Origin: JBEKTY01 sp049515555 | Lineage (GTDB): Bacteria; Planctomycetota; Planctomycetia; Pirellulales; Thermoguttaceae | DNA length: 64,000 nucleotides | Reading direction: 5' to 3' | Assembly (NCBI GenBank): GCA_049515555.1 | Contig: JBEKTY010000012.1 | Span: 1 to 64,000, forward strand | Shown here: piece by piece, positions 29,212 to 37,299 of the stretch | Numbering within the stretch: position 1 is the stretch's first letter | Layout: the number at the start of each line of letters is the position of its first letter | Position numbers and translations under genes: made by a program | The notes under the pieces: generated by a model | The model's database searches: none | The model's input: the letters and a program-made list of their open reading frames with translations, nothing else | Told to the model about the DNA's origin: nothing

Positions 29212-30622
29212 CGACCACCGCCTCGACCAGCGGTTGCTCCTCGCCTTCCAACAGCGTCCGCGGGTCGATGAGCACCTGATCCTGGCTGATGCGGGTGAAA
29301 ACCGGCGGCCGGTGGCGGCGGAGCCGGGCGGCCAGCTCGTCGGGCCCGAAACCCGCCGGGCGAACGGCCACCAGTCGCGTCGGCAAATCCTGGCCCGGCA
29401 GCGAGCCCCCGCCCATCTGCGAGACACCCTCGACCAGGGCCACGCCGGCCGGTGGGCCCTCCCCCCCCGCCGCACTCTGCCGAATCGCCACCGCGATCCG
29501 CTCGGCCTGCTCGGCGAGCTGCGCCAGGCTCCGGCCGACCATTCGCAGCGTGGGGACCTCGGTCAGCGCCCGCTCTTGGTCCAGAAACAATGCCAGCGTG
29601 GCCTCCAGGGCGGCCAGCGTCAGTTTTCCCACGCGGACCAGCCGAGCCAGCGGGTTGCTGCGCACCGCCTCGACCAGCTCCGCCTTGCCCAGAATCAGCC
29701 CGCCCTGTGCGGCCCCGATCAGCTTGTCGGTGCTGGCCAGGACAAGGTCGGCCCCGCCGCCGAGCGAGCCCGCCAGCGTGGGCCCCACGTCCAATCCGAA
29801 CCGCGACAGGTCGACCAGCGCCCCCGCGCCCACGTCGTCGATCAGCAGCAGTCCGCGGGCATGGGCCATCTGGGCCAATTCCTCCAAGGCCACCTCCGAC
29901 GTAAAACCGGTGATGCGGTAGTTGCTCGGATGCACCCGCAGAATGGCCGCCGTCTGCTCGCTGATCGCCCGCTGGTAATCGCGGGCGTGGGTCTTGTTGG
30001 TCGTGCCCACTTCGATCATCTTGGCCCCGCTGGCGGCCATGACCTCGGGCAATCGGAACGAGCCGCCGATCTCGACCAGTTGCCCGCGGGAAACGATCAC
30101 CTCCTTGCCGACCGCCAGGGTATTGAGCGCCAGCCAGGTGGCGGCCGCGTTGTTATTGACCACCGTGGCCGCCTCGACGGCCGTCAACTGCCGCAGCAGT
30201 TGCTCGATGCGGACGTCACGCCGCGAGCGGCGCCCGGAATCCGGGTCGGCCTGGAGCCGCGAATAGCCGGCCAGTTCTTCGGCAATCTGGCGGATCGCCG
30301 GCCGCGGCAGGGCCGCCCGGCCCAAGGCGGTGTGCAGGATAATGCCCGTGGCGTTGATCACGCGGCAGTAATACGGCCGCCCGGCGGCAAGAATTGCCTG
30401 CTCCGCCCGGGCAACAATCGCCTCGTAAACCGCCGCCTGGCTCGGATCACCGTCGGGCGGGGCCTGCTGGAGCGTCGCCCGCGCCTCGTCGACGGCCTGG
30501 CGGAGGCAGTCCAGGACGACCTTCCGCGGCGCCCCGGCGGCACACAGCACCAGCCGCTCGTCCCGCAGCAGCGCCTCGACCGCGGGTATTCGCCGCAGGA
30601 CCTCGTGTTTCGGGGAGGACAT
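29147..30622 (-). CDS. selA: L-seryl-tRNA(Sec) selenium transferase SelA
   Basis: A 491-aa PLP enzyme converting Ser-tRNA(Sec) to Sec-tRNA(Sec) with selenophosphate. The N-terminus RRIPAVEALL, INATGIILHTALGRAALP, YSRLQADPDSGRRSRRDVRIEQLLRQLT, NNNAAATWLALNTLA, EVIVSRGQLVEIGGSFRLPEVMAASGAKMIEVGTTNKTHARDY and ASTDKLIGAAQGGLILG (PLP lysine K300) are strongly conserved family features. The final residues (VRSQEPGARSQELEVRS) are translated tandem repeat and not expected to be functional. Start ATG at 30622. The gene precedes selB as in many bacteria. Confidence 0.95.
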   Translation of the reverse strand: MSSPKHEVLRRIPAVEALLRDERLVLCAAGAPRKVVLDCLRQAVDEARATLQQAPPDGDPSQAAVYEAIVARAEQAILAAGRPYYCRVINATGIILHTALGRAALPRPAIRQIAEELAGYSRLQADPDSGRRSRRDVRIEQLLRQLTAVEAATVVNNNAAATWLALNTLAVGKEVIVSRGQLVEIGGSFRLPEVMAASGAKMIEVGTTNKTHARDYQRAISEQTAAILRVHPSNYRITGFTSEVALEELAQMAHARGLLLIDDVGAGALVDLSRFGLDVGPTLAGSLGGGADLVLASTDKLIGAAQGGLILGKAELVEAVRSNPLARLVRVGKLTLAALEATLALFLDQERALTEVPTLRMVGRSLAQLAEQAERIAVAIRQSAAGGEGPPAGVALVEGVSQMGGGSLPGQDLPTRLVAVRPAGFGPDELAARLRRHRPPVFTRISQDQVLIDPRTLLEGEEQPLVEAVVEELGVRSQEPGARSQELEVRS

Positions 30623-30985
30623 AGAACTGGTTCTCGCTTCAAGACCTTACAACCCCGGTTCTGTCCAGCGAAAGCGGACTGTCTCCTCGGGGGTTACCAA
30701 GGGTCCATTCTACCGGGCCATTTGACTGGCCAACAAGGGGCGGCCGCCCATCCGCCCCGAACGACGCGGGATCACCTCTTGCGAACGAGGACTACCGCGA
30801 AGCCACCGCCTCGAAGACCACGGCACCTCCGGCCGGCTTTTTGGCCGACTTGCCTTTCTTTGGTATGGCCGTTTCCGACTTTACAATGATCTTGCCGCCA
30901 GCCGCCGAAAAAGCCCTCACCAGTTGATCCAGCGATACGTCGCTGGCCGCTCGGGGCTGGCTTGTCTTCAGCCGGCCCCGAACGG
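30623..30985. other. Intergenic region with an unassigned minus-strand open frame
   Basis: No recognised gene. On the minus strand, from about 30985 to 30791, one frame is open and reads SDVSLDQLVRAFSAAGGKII followed by a Lys-rich KKGKSAKKPAGG stretch and ends at TAG. It overlaps the end of the GH42-like gene in another frame and has no clear start, so it may be a gene remnant or chance. A weak TTGGCC-15-TAGAAT pair for selA lies near 30695-30730. Confidence 0.35.
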
Positions 30986-33037
30986 TTACTTGGCTGTGCC
31001 GATCTCCACGACCGCGATCGAGTAGGTTTGGACCTCGGGGACGACGAAATCGCCGTCCGGCCCGGCCGTTACGGTCGAAACGGGCGAGTCCGGCGAGTAG
31101 ATGCGGACTGCTTTTACCGGCCGCCGGCAGTTGACCGGGACGTCTTTGACCGGCGCACCGGCGCGGCTGTAGTTCGCCAGGTGCAGGATCAAGCGGCCGT
31201 TTTCGGGCTGCTCGACCAGGTTGACCACCAGATGCGTGGGCCCGCCGACCCGCAGGGGCAGGTCATCGCGGGCCGCCCAGCGGACCGCCTCGACGAACTC
31301 CTGCCAATTCGCCGGCCGCCGCCAATAGCGATTGGTGATGCCGAAGTAGCCCCCCGGCTGCGGCAGCGGGCCGTCGAAGCGCAACGCGGGCAGGTAGGCC
31401 GATCGCCCCCGGCCAAGCTGCGTGCGGCTGGCCCTGCCCGAGGCGTCGGAGTCGAGCACCTGTTCCTCGTAGGCGTTGGCGGTGGGTTGGCCCGCCAGGA
31501 GGTCCGCCAGGCCGGGTGTGACCCGCAGCCGCCGCCACTGGTCGTAGCAGCCTGTCAGGCCGGTGGCCACCAGTCCGCCGCCCCGCTCGACGAAGCCGCG
31601 GACGGCCGCGAGCTGCCCGTCGGCCAGGCATTCGGAGCCCGGCAGGATGAGGACCTTGTATTTCGAGAGGTCGGCCAGATTCCGGTCGAACACCAGCTCG
31701 AAGGGCACGTGGCCCTCGATCAGGGCCTGCTCGGCCAGGACGGCGGCCAGTTGGGCCCGCGGCTGGTCGTAGGTAATCGAGGGATACGACCGCAAGAGGG
31801 CCACGCCGCCGCAATCGCGCGTGCCGCGGAACAAATCGCGGTTGCGGCGGTAGAAATCCACGTACTGCAACGTACGGGCCCGTAGCGGGTCCTCGCCCAC
31901 GTAACCCAGGGTTTGATTAAAGGCCAGGCACTCGGCCATCGCCAGGGGATCGTCGGCAATGTACGCCAACAGGATGTTGTGGAACGCGCGGGCCAGCTTG
32001 TAGGAGCGGATCTTCGAGACCAGGCGGCCGTCGTCGGTCAGCCCGGCCAGATTGCCTTCTTCGGTCCAGAAGGCGTCGGTGGAGGTCAGCAGCCGGGCGT
32101 GATCGATGCCCGACAGCCAGGCGCGGTTCTCACCCGTAATGCCGTGCGGATTGATCTCGATGGCCACTTGCGGGTTGAGCGATTTGGCGTAGGCGGCCAT
32201 TTGCCGCAGGGCGTCGGCCATCACCTGGCAGCGGAAATCGATCCACTCCTGGATGGCCGGGTCGAAGATCACCCGCATCTTCTCGGGCGGATTCTGAGTG
32301 TTCCACTGCGGTGGATTGACGTAGTCCACGTTCTCGAAGCCGAACCGCTCGCGACGCTGCTGCGGCGTGTACTTGCGCGCCAGAAACTCGCGGAAGCCGC
32401 GCACGCACGTGGCGTCGTGGCAGGAGTCGGGCTCGGCGTTCAGATCGAAATTGTCGAAATGGATGAAGTCGCTCTTGACCTCCTCGACCGCGAACCGCAC
32501 CACCTTCTTCAAATAATCCAGATACTCCTGGTTGGCGAAGCAGGGCCGATAGCGGAACGACTGCTGATAGCCGTAGCCCAGCAGGATGGGCCGGCCCAGG
32601 GCGTCGCGCTGGATCCAGTCCTTGGCCCGCGGCTCCTCGGCAAAGAAGGTCTCGTACATCAGCGAGTTCCACTGGATGTAGCTATCGACCTTCAGGCCGT
32701 AGCGGTGGGCCAGGGCCGCGGCCCGCACGGCGTCTTGCATTTCCGGCCGCTCGGCGGCCATGCCGAAGCCCTTATAGAGATGTGTGTGAAAGACCTCGAC
32801 GCCCTGCCGGGCCAGGCGGCGGATGACCTCCGCGCCCTGGGCCCGCTCGTACTTGTCGCGCACATCCAGCCGCACGCCCCCGCGGCGGACCATGAACAGG
32901 TATCCTTCGTGCAATCCGCCGGCGTCGATCAGGCCGTTGTCGAGCCAACCGGCCCGCGGAAAAACGTCGGGCGCTTGGGCCGAAGCCACCGTTGCGAACA
33001 ATAGCTGGAAGACAACGAGCGCTCGCGTGCGTGTCAT
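30986..33037 (-). CDS. Secreted glycoside hydrolase-like protein (GH42/beta-galactosidase trimerisation-like)
   Basis: A 683-aa protein from ATG 33037, giving the signal peptide TRTRALVVFQLLFATVASAQA; upstream in-frame residues cross a palindromic repeat. The first half is a TIM-barrel-like region: GVEVFHTHLYKGFG, GLKVDSYIQWNSLMYE, DFIHFDNFDLNAEPD and AIEINPHGITGEN. The second half resembles a beta-galactosidase trimerisation/glutamine amidotransferase-like domain (YKVLILPGSECLADGQLAAVRGFVERGGGLVATG). A beta-sandwich tail follows (HLVVNLVEQPENGRLILHLANYSR). The assignment to a GH42-like clan is by fold pattern; the catalytic residues were not fixed with certainty. Confidence 0.6.
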   Translation of the reverse strand: MTRTRALVVFQLLFATVASAQAPDVFPRAGWLDNGLIDAGGLHEGYLFMVRRGGVRLDVRDKYERAQGAEVIRRLARQGVEVFHTHLYKGFGMAAERPEMQDAVRAAALAHRYGLKVDSYIQWNSLMYETFFAEEPRAKDWIQRDALGRPILLGYGYQQSFRYRPCFANQEYLDYLKKVVRFAVEEVKSDFIHFDNFDLNAEPDSCHDATCVRGFREFLARKYTPQQRRERFGFENVDYVNPPQWNTQNPPEKMRVIFDPAIQEWIDFRCQVMADALRQMAAYAKSLNPQVAIEINPHGITGENRAWLSGIDHARLLTSTDAFWTEEGNLAGLTDDGRLVSKIRSYKLARAFHNILLAYIADDPLAMAECLAFNQTLGYVGEDPLRARTLQYVDFYRRNRDLFRGTRDCGGVALLRSYPSITYDQPRAQLAAVLAEQALIEGHVPFELVFDRNLADLSKYKVLILPGSECLADGQLAAVRGFVERGGGLVATGLTGCYDQWRRLRVTPGLADLLAGQPTANAYEEQVLDSDASGRASRTQLGRGRSAYLPALRFDGPLPQPGGYFGITNRYWRRPANWQEFVEAVRWAARDDLPLRVGGPTHLVVNLVEQPENGRLILHLANYSRAGAPVKDVPVNCRRPVKAVRIYSPDSPVSTVTAGPDGDFVVPEVQTYSIAVVEIGTAK

Positions 33038-33350
33038 GGAAAAATCCTCTGCCGGGGTTCGATGTTTCGAGGCCGTGGTTGGTCGTGAATACATTGTAGC
33101 AGGCACAATGCGTTGTAGCAGGCACACGCCGTGTGCCGTCCGCCAACGTGGAAAAAGGCATAGCGTACGGCACACGGGCTTGCGGGTTGCCACATTACTT
33201 GAGACAGTTTCCCAACGCCTTAACCGGACAGCATGGAAATCTTCCGGCACTTCATGGCCACGTTTTTCAACCGTCCCGTGCCACTTGACATCCTCCGGCA
33301 TATGCCGTAGGATCAGCCGGTGAGATGGCTGACAACGAAGGGGGTGTATC
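33038..33350. other. Intergenic region between divergent genes, with a family D element
   Basis: 313 bases between the minus-strand hydrolase and the plus-strand kinase. Besides the family D element (33092-33190) nothing gene-like is seen. No strong consensus promoter was found for either gene. Confidence 0.5.
33092..33190. repeat. Family D composite element
   Basis: Direct TTGTAGCAGGCACA units lead into GGCACACGCCGTGTGCCGTCCGCC, a GGAAAAAGGCAT spacer and a mirrored GGCACACGGGC. Arms and spacer correspond to the inverse of 13134-13208. Confidence 0.75.
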
Positions 33351-36300
33351 GTGTGGGAATGTCAGGCATGCCATCACCGCTTCGCTCCTCCGCAGGGCGC
33401 CCAGTCGTCACCGACGTTTTGCCCGCAGTGTGGCACCCCCTCCCCAGGGCCGGCGGCCGATGCCGCACTGCGGCCCGCCCTGACGGCCACGGTCGACTCG
33501 CCCATGCCGGCTGCCGAGCCGGAGTTGGAGCGTTCCTCAACGGTTAATTCCGGCGGGCTGGAGAGCGATGGCGGCGCGATCCAGCCGGATCCGCTGTCAG
33601 AGACCGTTAGTTTTCACCCTGCCCCCCGCGATGCGGCCACGGGGGCAGTCCTGGGGCTTGGCCACCTGCCGCCCGGCATGCCCGCCATTACCAACTATGA
33701 ACTGCTGGGCCTCTTGGGCCGCGGCGGCATGGGTTTCGTCGTCATGGCTCGGCAGCGTACGCTGGATCGCTTGGTGGCCATCAAAATGCCGCTGGGCCGA
33801 CGGGCCTCCGGTTATAAGCGGTTTCTGAAGGGGGCGCATGCCGCCGCACGGCTGCGGCATCCCAACATCTGCGCCATCCATGAGGTGGGCGAGGTCGACG
33901 AGCGGCCCTTCATCGTCATGGATTTTATCCGCGGCAATACGCTCGGCGAATGGGCCCAGATGGAGCGGCCCAACGCACGGCGCTGCGCCGAGATCATGGC
34001 CACACTTTCCCGGGCCGTGGGCTACGCCCATCAGCACGGGGTCATCCACCGCGACCTCAAGCCGGCCAACGTGATGCTCGACGCGGAGAGCGGCCAGCCC
34101 GTGCTCATGGATTTTGGCCTGGCCAAGGAGATGACGCTCGACGCGAGCCAATTTACGATGGCCGGGCAGGTTATTGGCACGCCGGCCTACATGGCCCCGG
34201 AGCAGGCGGCCGGGCAGGTGGAACGGATTGGCCCCGCCACGGACATCTACGCCCTGGGGGCCATCCTCTACGCGCTTCTTACGGGCCAACCACCGTTTTC
34301 CGGCGGTGCGGGGGAAGTGCTCATGAAGGTACAGAGCGCGGAGCCCACGACCCTGCGTAAACTGTTGCCGCACATCCATCGCGACATCGAGACGATCTGC
34401 ATGAAGGCCATGGCCAAGTCACCCGAGGAGCGGTATGGCTCGGCGGTCGAGTTGGCCGAGGACCTGGAACGCTTCTGTGCGGGCGAGGCGATCGTAGCCC
34501 GGCGTCGAGGACTGCTGGCCCGCATGGCTCGTGCCGTTGCGCGTCGGCCGGTGCTTTCGGCGGTCGTGGCGGCGGCGGTGCTGGCCATGATGTTGGGTGG
34601 CATCCTGTTGGTGCGGGGGCAACAGGAGCGCCGGACGGCGTCGCTGTTGGCATCCTTGGAGACTGATTTCGACGCTGGGGACTGGTCGGCCGCCCGGCTG
34701 GAGGAAATGGACCGTGCGATCGAGCAGCTTCAGCACCGGGCCCCCGTGCAGGCCAATTCGGCGCAGCAGCGGCTGGTGCAGCGATTTGCCGCGGGGATCG
34801 AAGAGCAGCTCAAGCACGCCTCGCTGGGGCCGGAGCAGGTGGCCCAGATCGAGGCCTCCTTGGCCCTGCTGGCCGATCGTGACCCCCAGCGGGCTGCGGA
34901 CCTTCGCAAAGCCTTCCAGCGGCGGATGCAAACCTGGGAGACGGTGTTTCACTTGAACGACCCCTTCGCGTCGCTGGAAACCGTCTTCGACCCGGCGGAG
35001 GTCAAGGCCCAGCGGAACGCCTTGGTGCGCCTGAGCGGCGATCCGTCGAAGCCGTCGCTCACCATCTTGACCCGTGTAGCCAGCCGGGGCATCGTCCGAT
35101 TCGAGATCGCGTTGGACGAATCCTGGGATCGCGCTCGGCAGGTAGGCGTCGGGCTGGGGGTGACCGCGGGGGAGCCGGAGGCCGTCGTCGCGCGCGGTGC
35201 ACGGCGGAATCCGCAAGCGGGAATGACCGCCTTGCGTGGCTATCAGTTCCTGCTCCGCGATCTGTCGTTGGAGCCCTCCGTGGCCGATCGCAGCCGCCCA
35301 CCGGGTTGCTTCGCCGCATCCCGCCGCAGCGGCGGCCAGATCTCCATCGAGATTCTGCACGACGCGGCGCGCCTGCGAACGATGCAGGTGGATGCGGCTA
35401 GACTGCCCCCCGGTCCGCTGCGGCTCATGGCGTCCAAGGCGGGCGATCAACTGCAATTTATCGTCGGCGACCTGCCGCCTTTGGAGTTCCTTGACGCCTT
35501 CGGCTCCGGCGGCGCCGCGGCCGGGGTGTTCGCGCTCGACTGGCCCACGGAGGCGAAAGTCCTCGATCTTCGCGCCCTGCGGCAGGCCGTACCGGAATCG
35601 CCCAGTCCGCTGGAGCGCGGCGATTCCCTCTACGCCTCGGGGGTTTTTGCCCCGGCCTTGGCCGCCTACGAAGAGCAGGCCCGCGCCTACGTCTCGGCGG
35701 AGATCGGCCAGCAAGTGCGATACAAGGAGGCGTTGTGCCTGTTGGCGCTGCGGCGTGGCAAGGAGGCCGAGCCCCTCCTGGAACGTCTCGCCGGCGAATC
35801 GGGCGGCCGCTGGCCGGCGATGGCCGCCTGCCGGCTGTGGTTGGAACTCGTGCGGCAGAAGCGATTCGATCAGACGGACGCCATTTTCGACAGCCTCTCG
35901 GCCCGCTACCGTTTCGAGCAACTCGTGACCTTCGTACCCGAGCAGTCATACGGCGAGATCGTGCGGGGATACGCGGCTCAGGCCATGGGGACGAATGCCT
36001 ACAAGCCCCATCCGGCCTTGATCGCGCAGTGTGAGCGGGCGGTCGCCATTGCAAAGCTGTTCCAGGGCGAGAACGCTCTGCTCAACGATTATGTCGTACA
36101 GGCGCTCCTGCGGGCGTACCGCTTCGCCGGGCAGGAAGAGCAGGCCCTGCGATCCGCCGAGCGACTCTTTCGCGGCGTCGATGCCAAGCACCGCGATAAT
36201 TCTTTGCACAATGCCATGACCGAGTACCTGTGGCTGTTGCGCGTCGCCGGTCAACCCCAACGGGCCTTGGACGAAGTCGACCGCTTGATTGCCGCTGGTG

Positions 36301-37274
36301 CAACGCGCGACGACTGGGTGCTTGATCGGGTGCGGGACCTGCACGCCCTCGGCCGAAGTGCCGAAGCCGAGCAGGCTCTCGACGCCTGGCTCGCCGGCGC
36401 ACAAGCCAGCGCCAATACGCAAGCTAAGACTGAGAAGCCGGAAATGTTCTGGTGCGAGGCGTGCGCAATACGGGGATCCCTGCGCGATCGCCGCGGCGAC
36501 CACGCCGGCGCGCTGCAAGACTGGAAGAACGGAACGGAAGTGCCCTGGGCCAGGTTCCCGTATGGTTTCGCGACCCTGTTCGGTCTGATCAATGCCTCGC
36601 TCGCCGACGCAATGACGGAAAATGATGCCAGGGAGATCCTCGAAGCCGTCTGCCACCGGAGCCAAGGCAGCCCGTACCTGTCGCTTCTGGATAGCAGCAT
36701 CTCCGATCAAGTTTTCCCCTTGAAGACCATTACCGCCGTTCTTCGCGACGCTTTCCGCAGCCCCCGCGGCCGTGCTCTGGCCGAAAAAATCGTCTTCCAG
36801 GCCGATCCCTACACGCTATGCATCGAAGCGCCACCCCAATTGATGGCATACGAGTGGGTGCGGCAAGGCTGCCTTGCCTCCGCCCTCACGCCAGCCCAGG
36901 ATGAACTCCTCTGGCAAATGGCCGGCGAGAGCTACCGGGCGGTACTTGTCACCGGCAAGCTGGGCAAGCCCCAGGTCCTCCAGCTCCTGCTCACCTGGAA
37001 GGGAATGACGAACTTCTTCGGCTGGGGCGGGGTGGCGCCGTCGCTGGCGCCGGGGCTCCGCGGCAAGATCGCCTATTTCCTGGGCCACCGCTACCTGCGG
37101 CTTGGCCATCGGGACGATGCCGCGATGTTCTTCCGCACGGCGCTGACCGACGCTGCGAACGATTCTTCGTTGAAAACCCTGGCCGCAAAGGAACTCGAGG
37201 CCCTCGCCCCGCCGCACGCCCCGAGCAAGGAACCGGGGAAGAACGCGCCACACGGGTCGCAACGGAAAAATTGA
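33351..37274 (+). CDS. Membrane Ser/Thr protein kinase with zinc-ribbon N-terminus and large C-terminal domain
   Basis: A 1307-aa protein from GTG 33351. A zinc ribbon (C4, C7, C24, C27) opens the protein. A Hanks-type kinase domain follows: glycine loop GLLGRGGMGFVV, VAIK lysine K145, HRDLKPAN (D235), DFGLA (D254) and GTPAYMAPEQA. A single membrane helix lies near 402-422 (VLSAVVAAAVLAMMLGGILLV). The long C-terminal part has PQ/helical, TPR-like segments (ALAAYEEQARAY, YKEALCLLALRRGKEAEPLLERLA, QEEQALRSAERLF). It probably phosphorylates cytoplasmic targets in response to a signal read by the region beyond the membrane. Planctomycetes encode many such kinases. recQ starts 25 bases downstream. 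Confidence 0.9.
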   Translation: MWECQACHHRFAPPQGAQSSPTFCPQCGTPSPGPAADAALRPALTATVDSPMPAAEPELERSSTVNSGGLESDGGAIQPDPLSETVSFHPAPRDAATGAVLGLGHLPPGMPAITNYELLGLLGRGGMGFVVMARQRTLDRLVAIKMPLGRRASGYKRFLKGAHAAARLRHPNICAIHEVGEVDERPFIVMDFIRGNTLGEWAQMERPNARRCAEIMATLSRAVGYAHQHGVIHRDLKPANVMLDAESGQPVLMDFGLAKEMTLDASQFTMAGQVIGTPAYMAPEQAAGQVERIGPATDIYALGAILYALLTGQPPFSGGAGEVLMKVQSAEPTTLRKLLPHIHRDIETICMKAMAKSPEERYGSAVELAEDLERFCAGEAIVARRRGLLARMARAVARRPVLSAVVAAAVLAMMLGGILLVRGQQERRTASLLASLETDFDAGDWSAARLEEMDRAIEQLQHRAPVQANSAQQRLVQRFAAGIEEQLKHASLGPEQVAQIEASLALLADRDPQRAADLRKAFQRRMQTWETVFHLNDPFASLETVFDPAEVKAQRNALVRLSGDPSKPSLTILTRVASRGIVRFEIALDESWDRARQVGVGLGVTAGEPEAVVARGARRNPQAGMTALRGYQFLLRDLSLEPSVADRSRPPGCFAASRRSGGQISIEILHDAARLRTMQVDAARLPPGPLRLMASKAGDQLQFIVGDLPPLEFLDAFGSGGAAAGVFALDWPTEAKVLDLRALRQAVPESPSPLERGDSLYASGVFAPALAAYEEQARAYVSAEIGQQVRYKEALCLLALRRGKEAEPLLERLAGESGGRWPAMAACRLWLELVRQKRFDQTDAIFDSLSARYRFEQLVTFVPEQSYGEIVRGYAAQAMGTNAYKPHPALIAQCERAVAIAKLFQGENALLNDYVVQALLRAYRFAGQEEQALRSAERLFRGVDAKHRDNSLHNAMTEYLWLLRVAGQPQRALDEVDRLIAAGATRDDWVLDRVRDLHALGRSAEAEQALDAWLAGAQASANTQAKTEKPEMFWCEACAIRGSLRDRRGDHAGALQDWKNGTEVPWARFPYGFATLFGLINASLADAMTENDAREILEAVCHRSQGSPYLSLLDSSISDQVFPLKTITAVLRDAFRSPRGRALAEKIVFQADPYTLCIEAPPQLMAYEWVRQGCLASALTPAQDELLWQMAGESYRAVLVTGKLGKPQVLQLLLTWKGMTNFFGWGGVAPSLAPGLRGKIAYFLGHRYLRLGHRDDAAMFFRTALTDAANDSSLKTLAAKELEALAPPHAPSKEPGKNAPHGSQRKN

Positions 37275-37299
37275 CAGCATTTGTCAAAAGGGAAAACAG

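Noticed and set aside
29234..30889. Long plus-strand frame across selA
   Set aside because: Antisense shadow of selA with Arg/Gln/Gly-biased composition.
27030..30985. tRNA-Sec gene near selA/selB
   Set aside because: No sequence with the long tRNA-Sec acceptor/T-arm and a TCA anticodon loop was found by eye around these genes.
34419..35921. Minus-strand frame of 500 codons
   Set aside because: Antisense to the Ser/Thr kinase C-terminal region; composition bias only.
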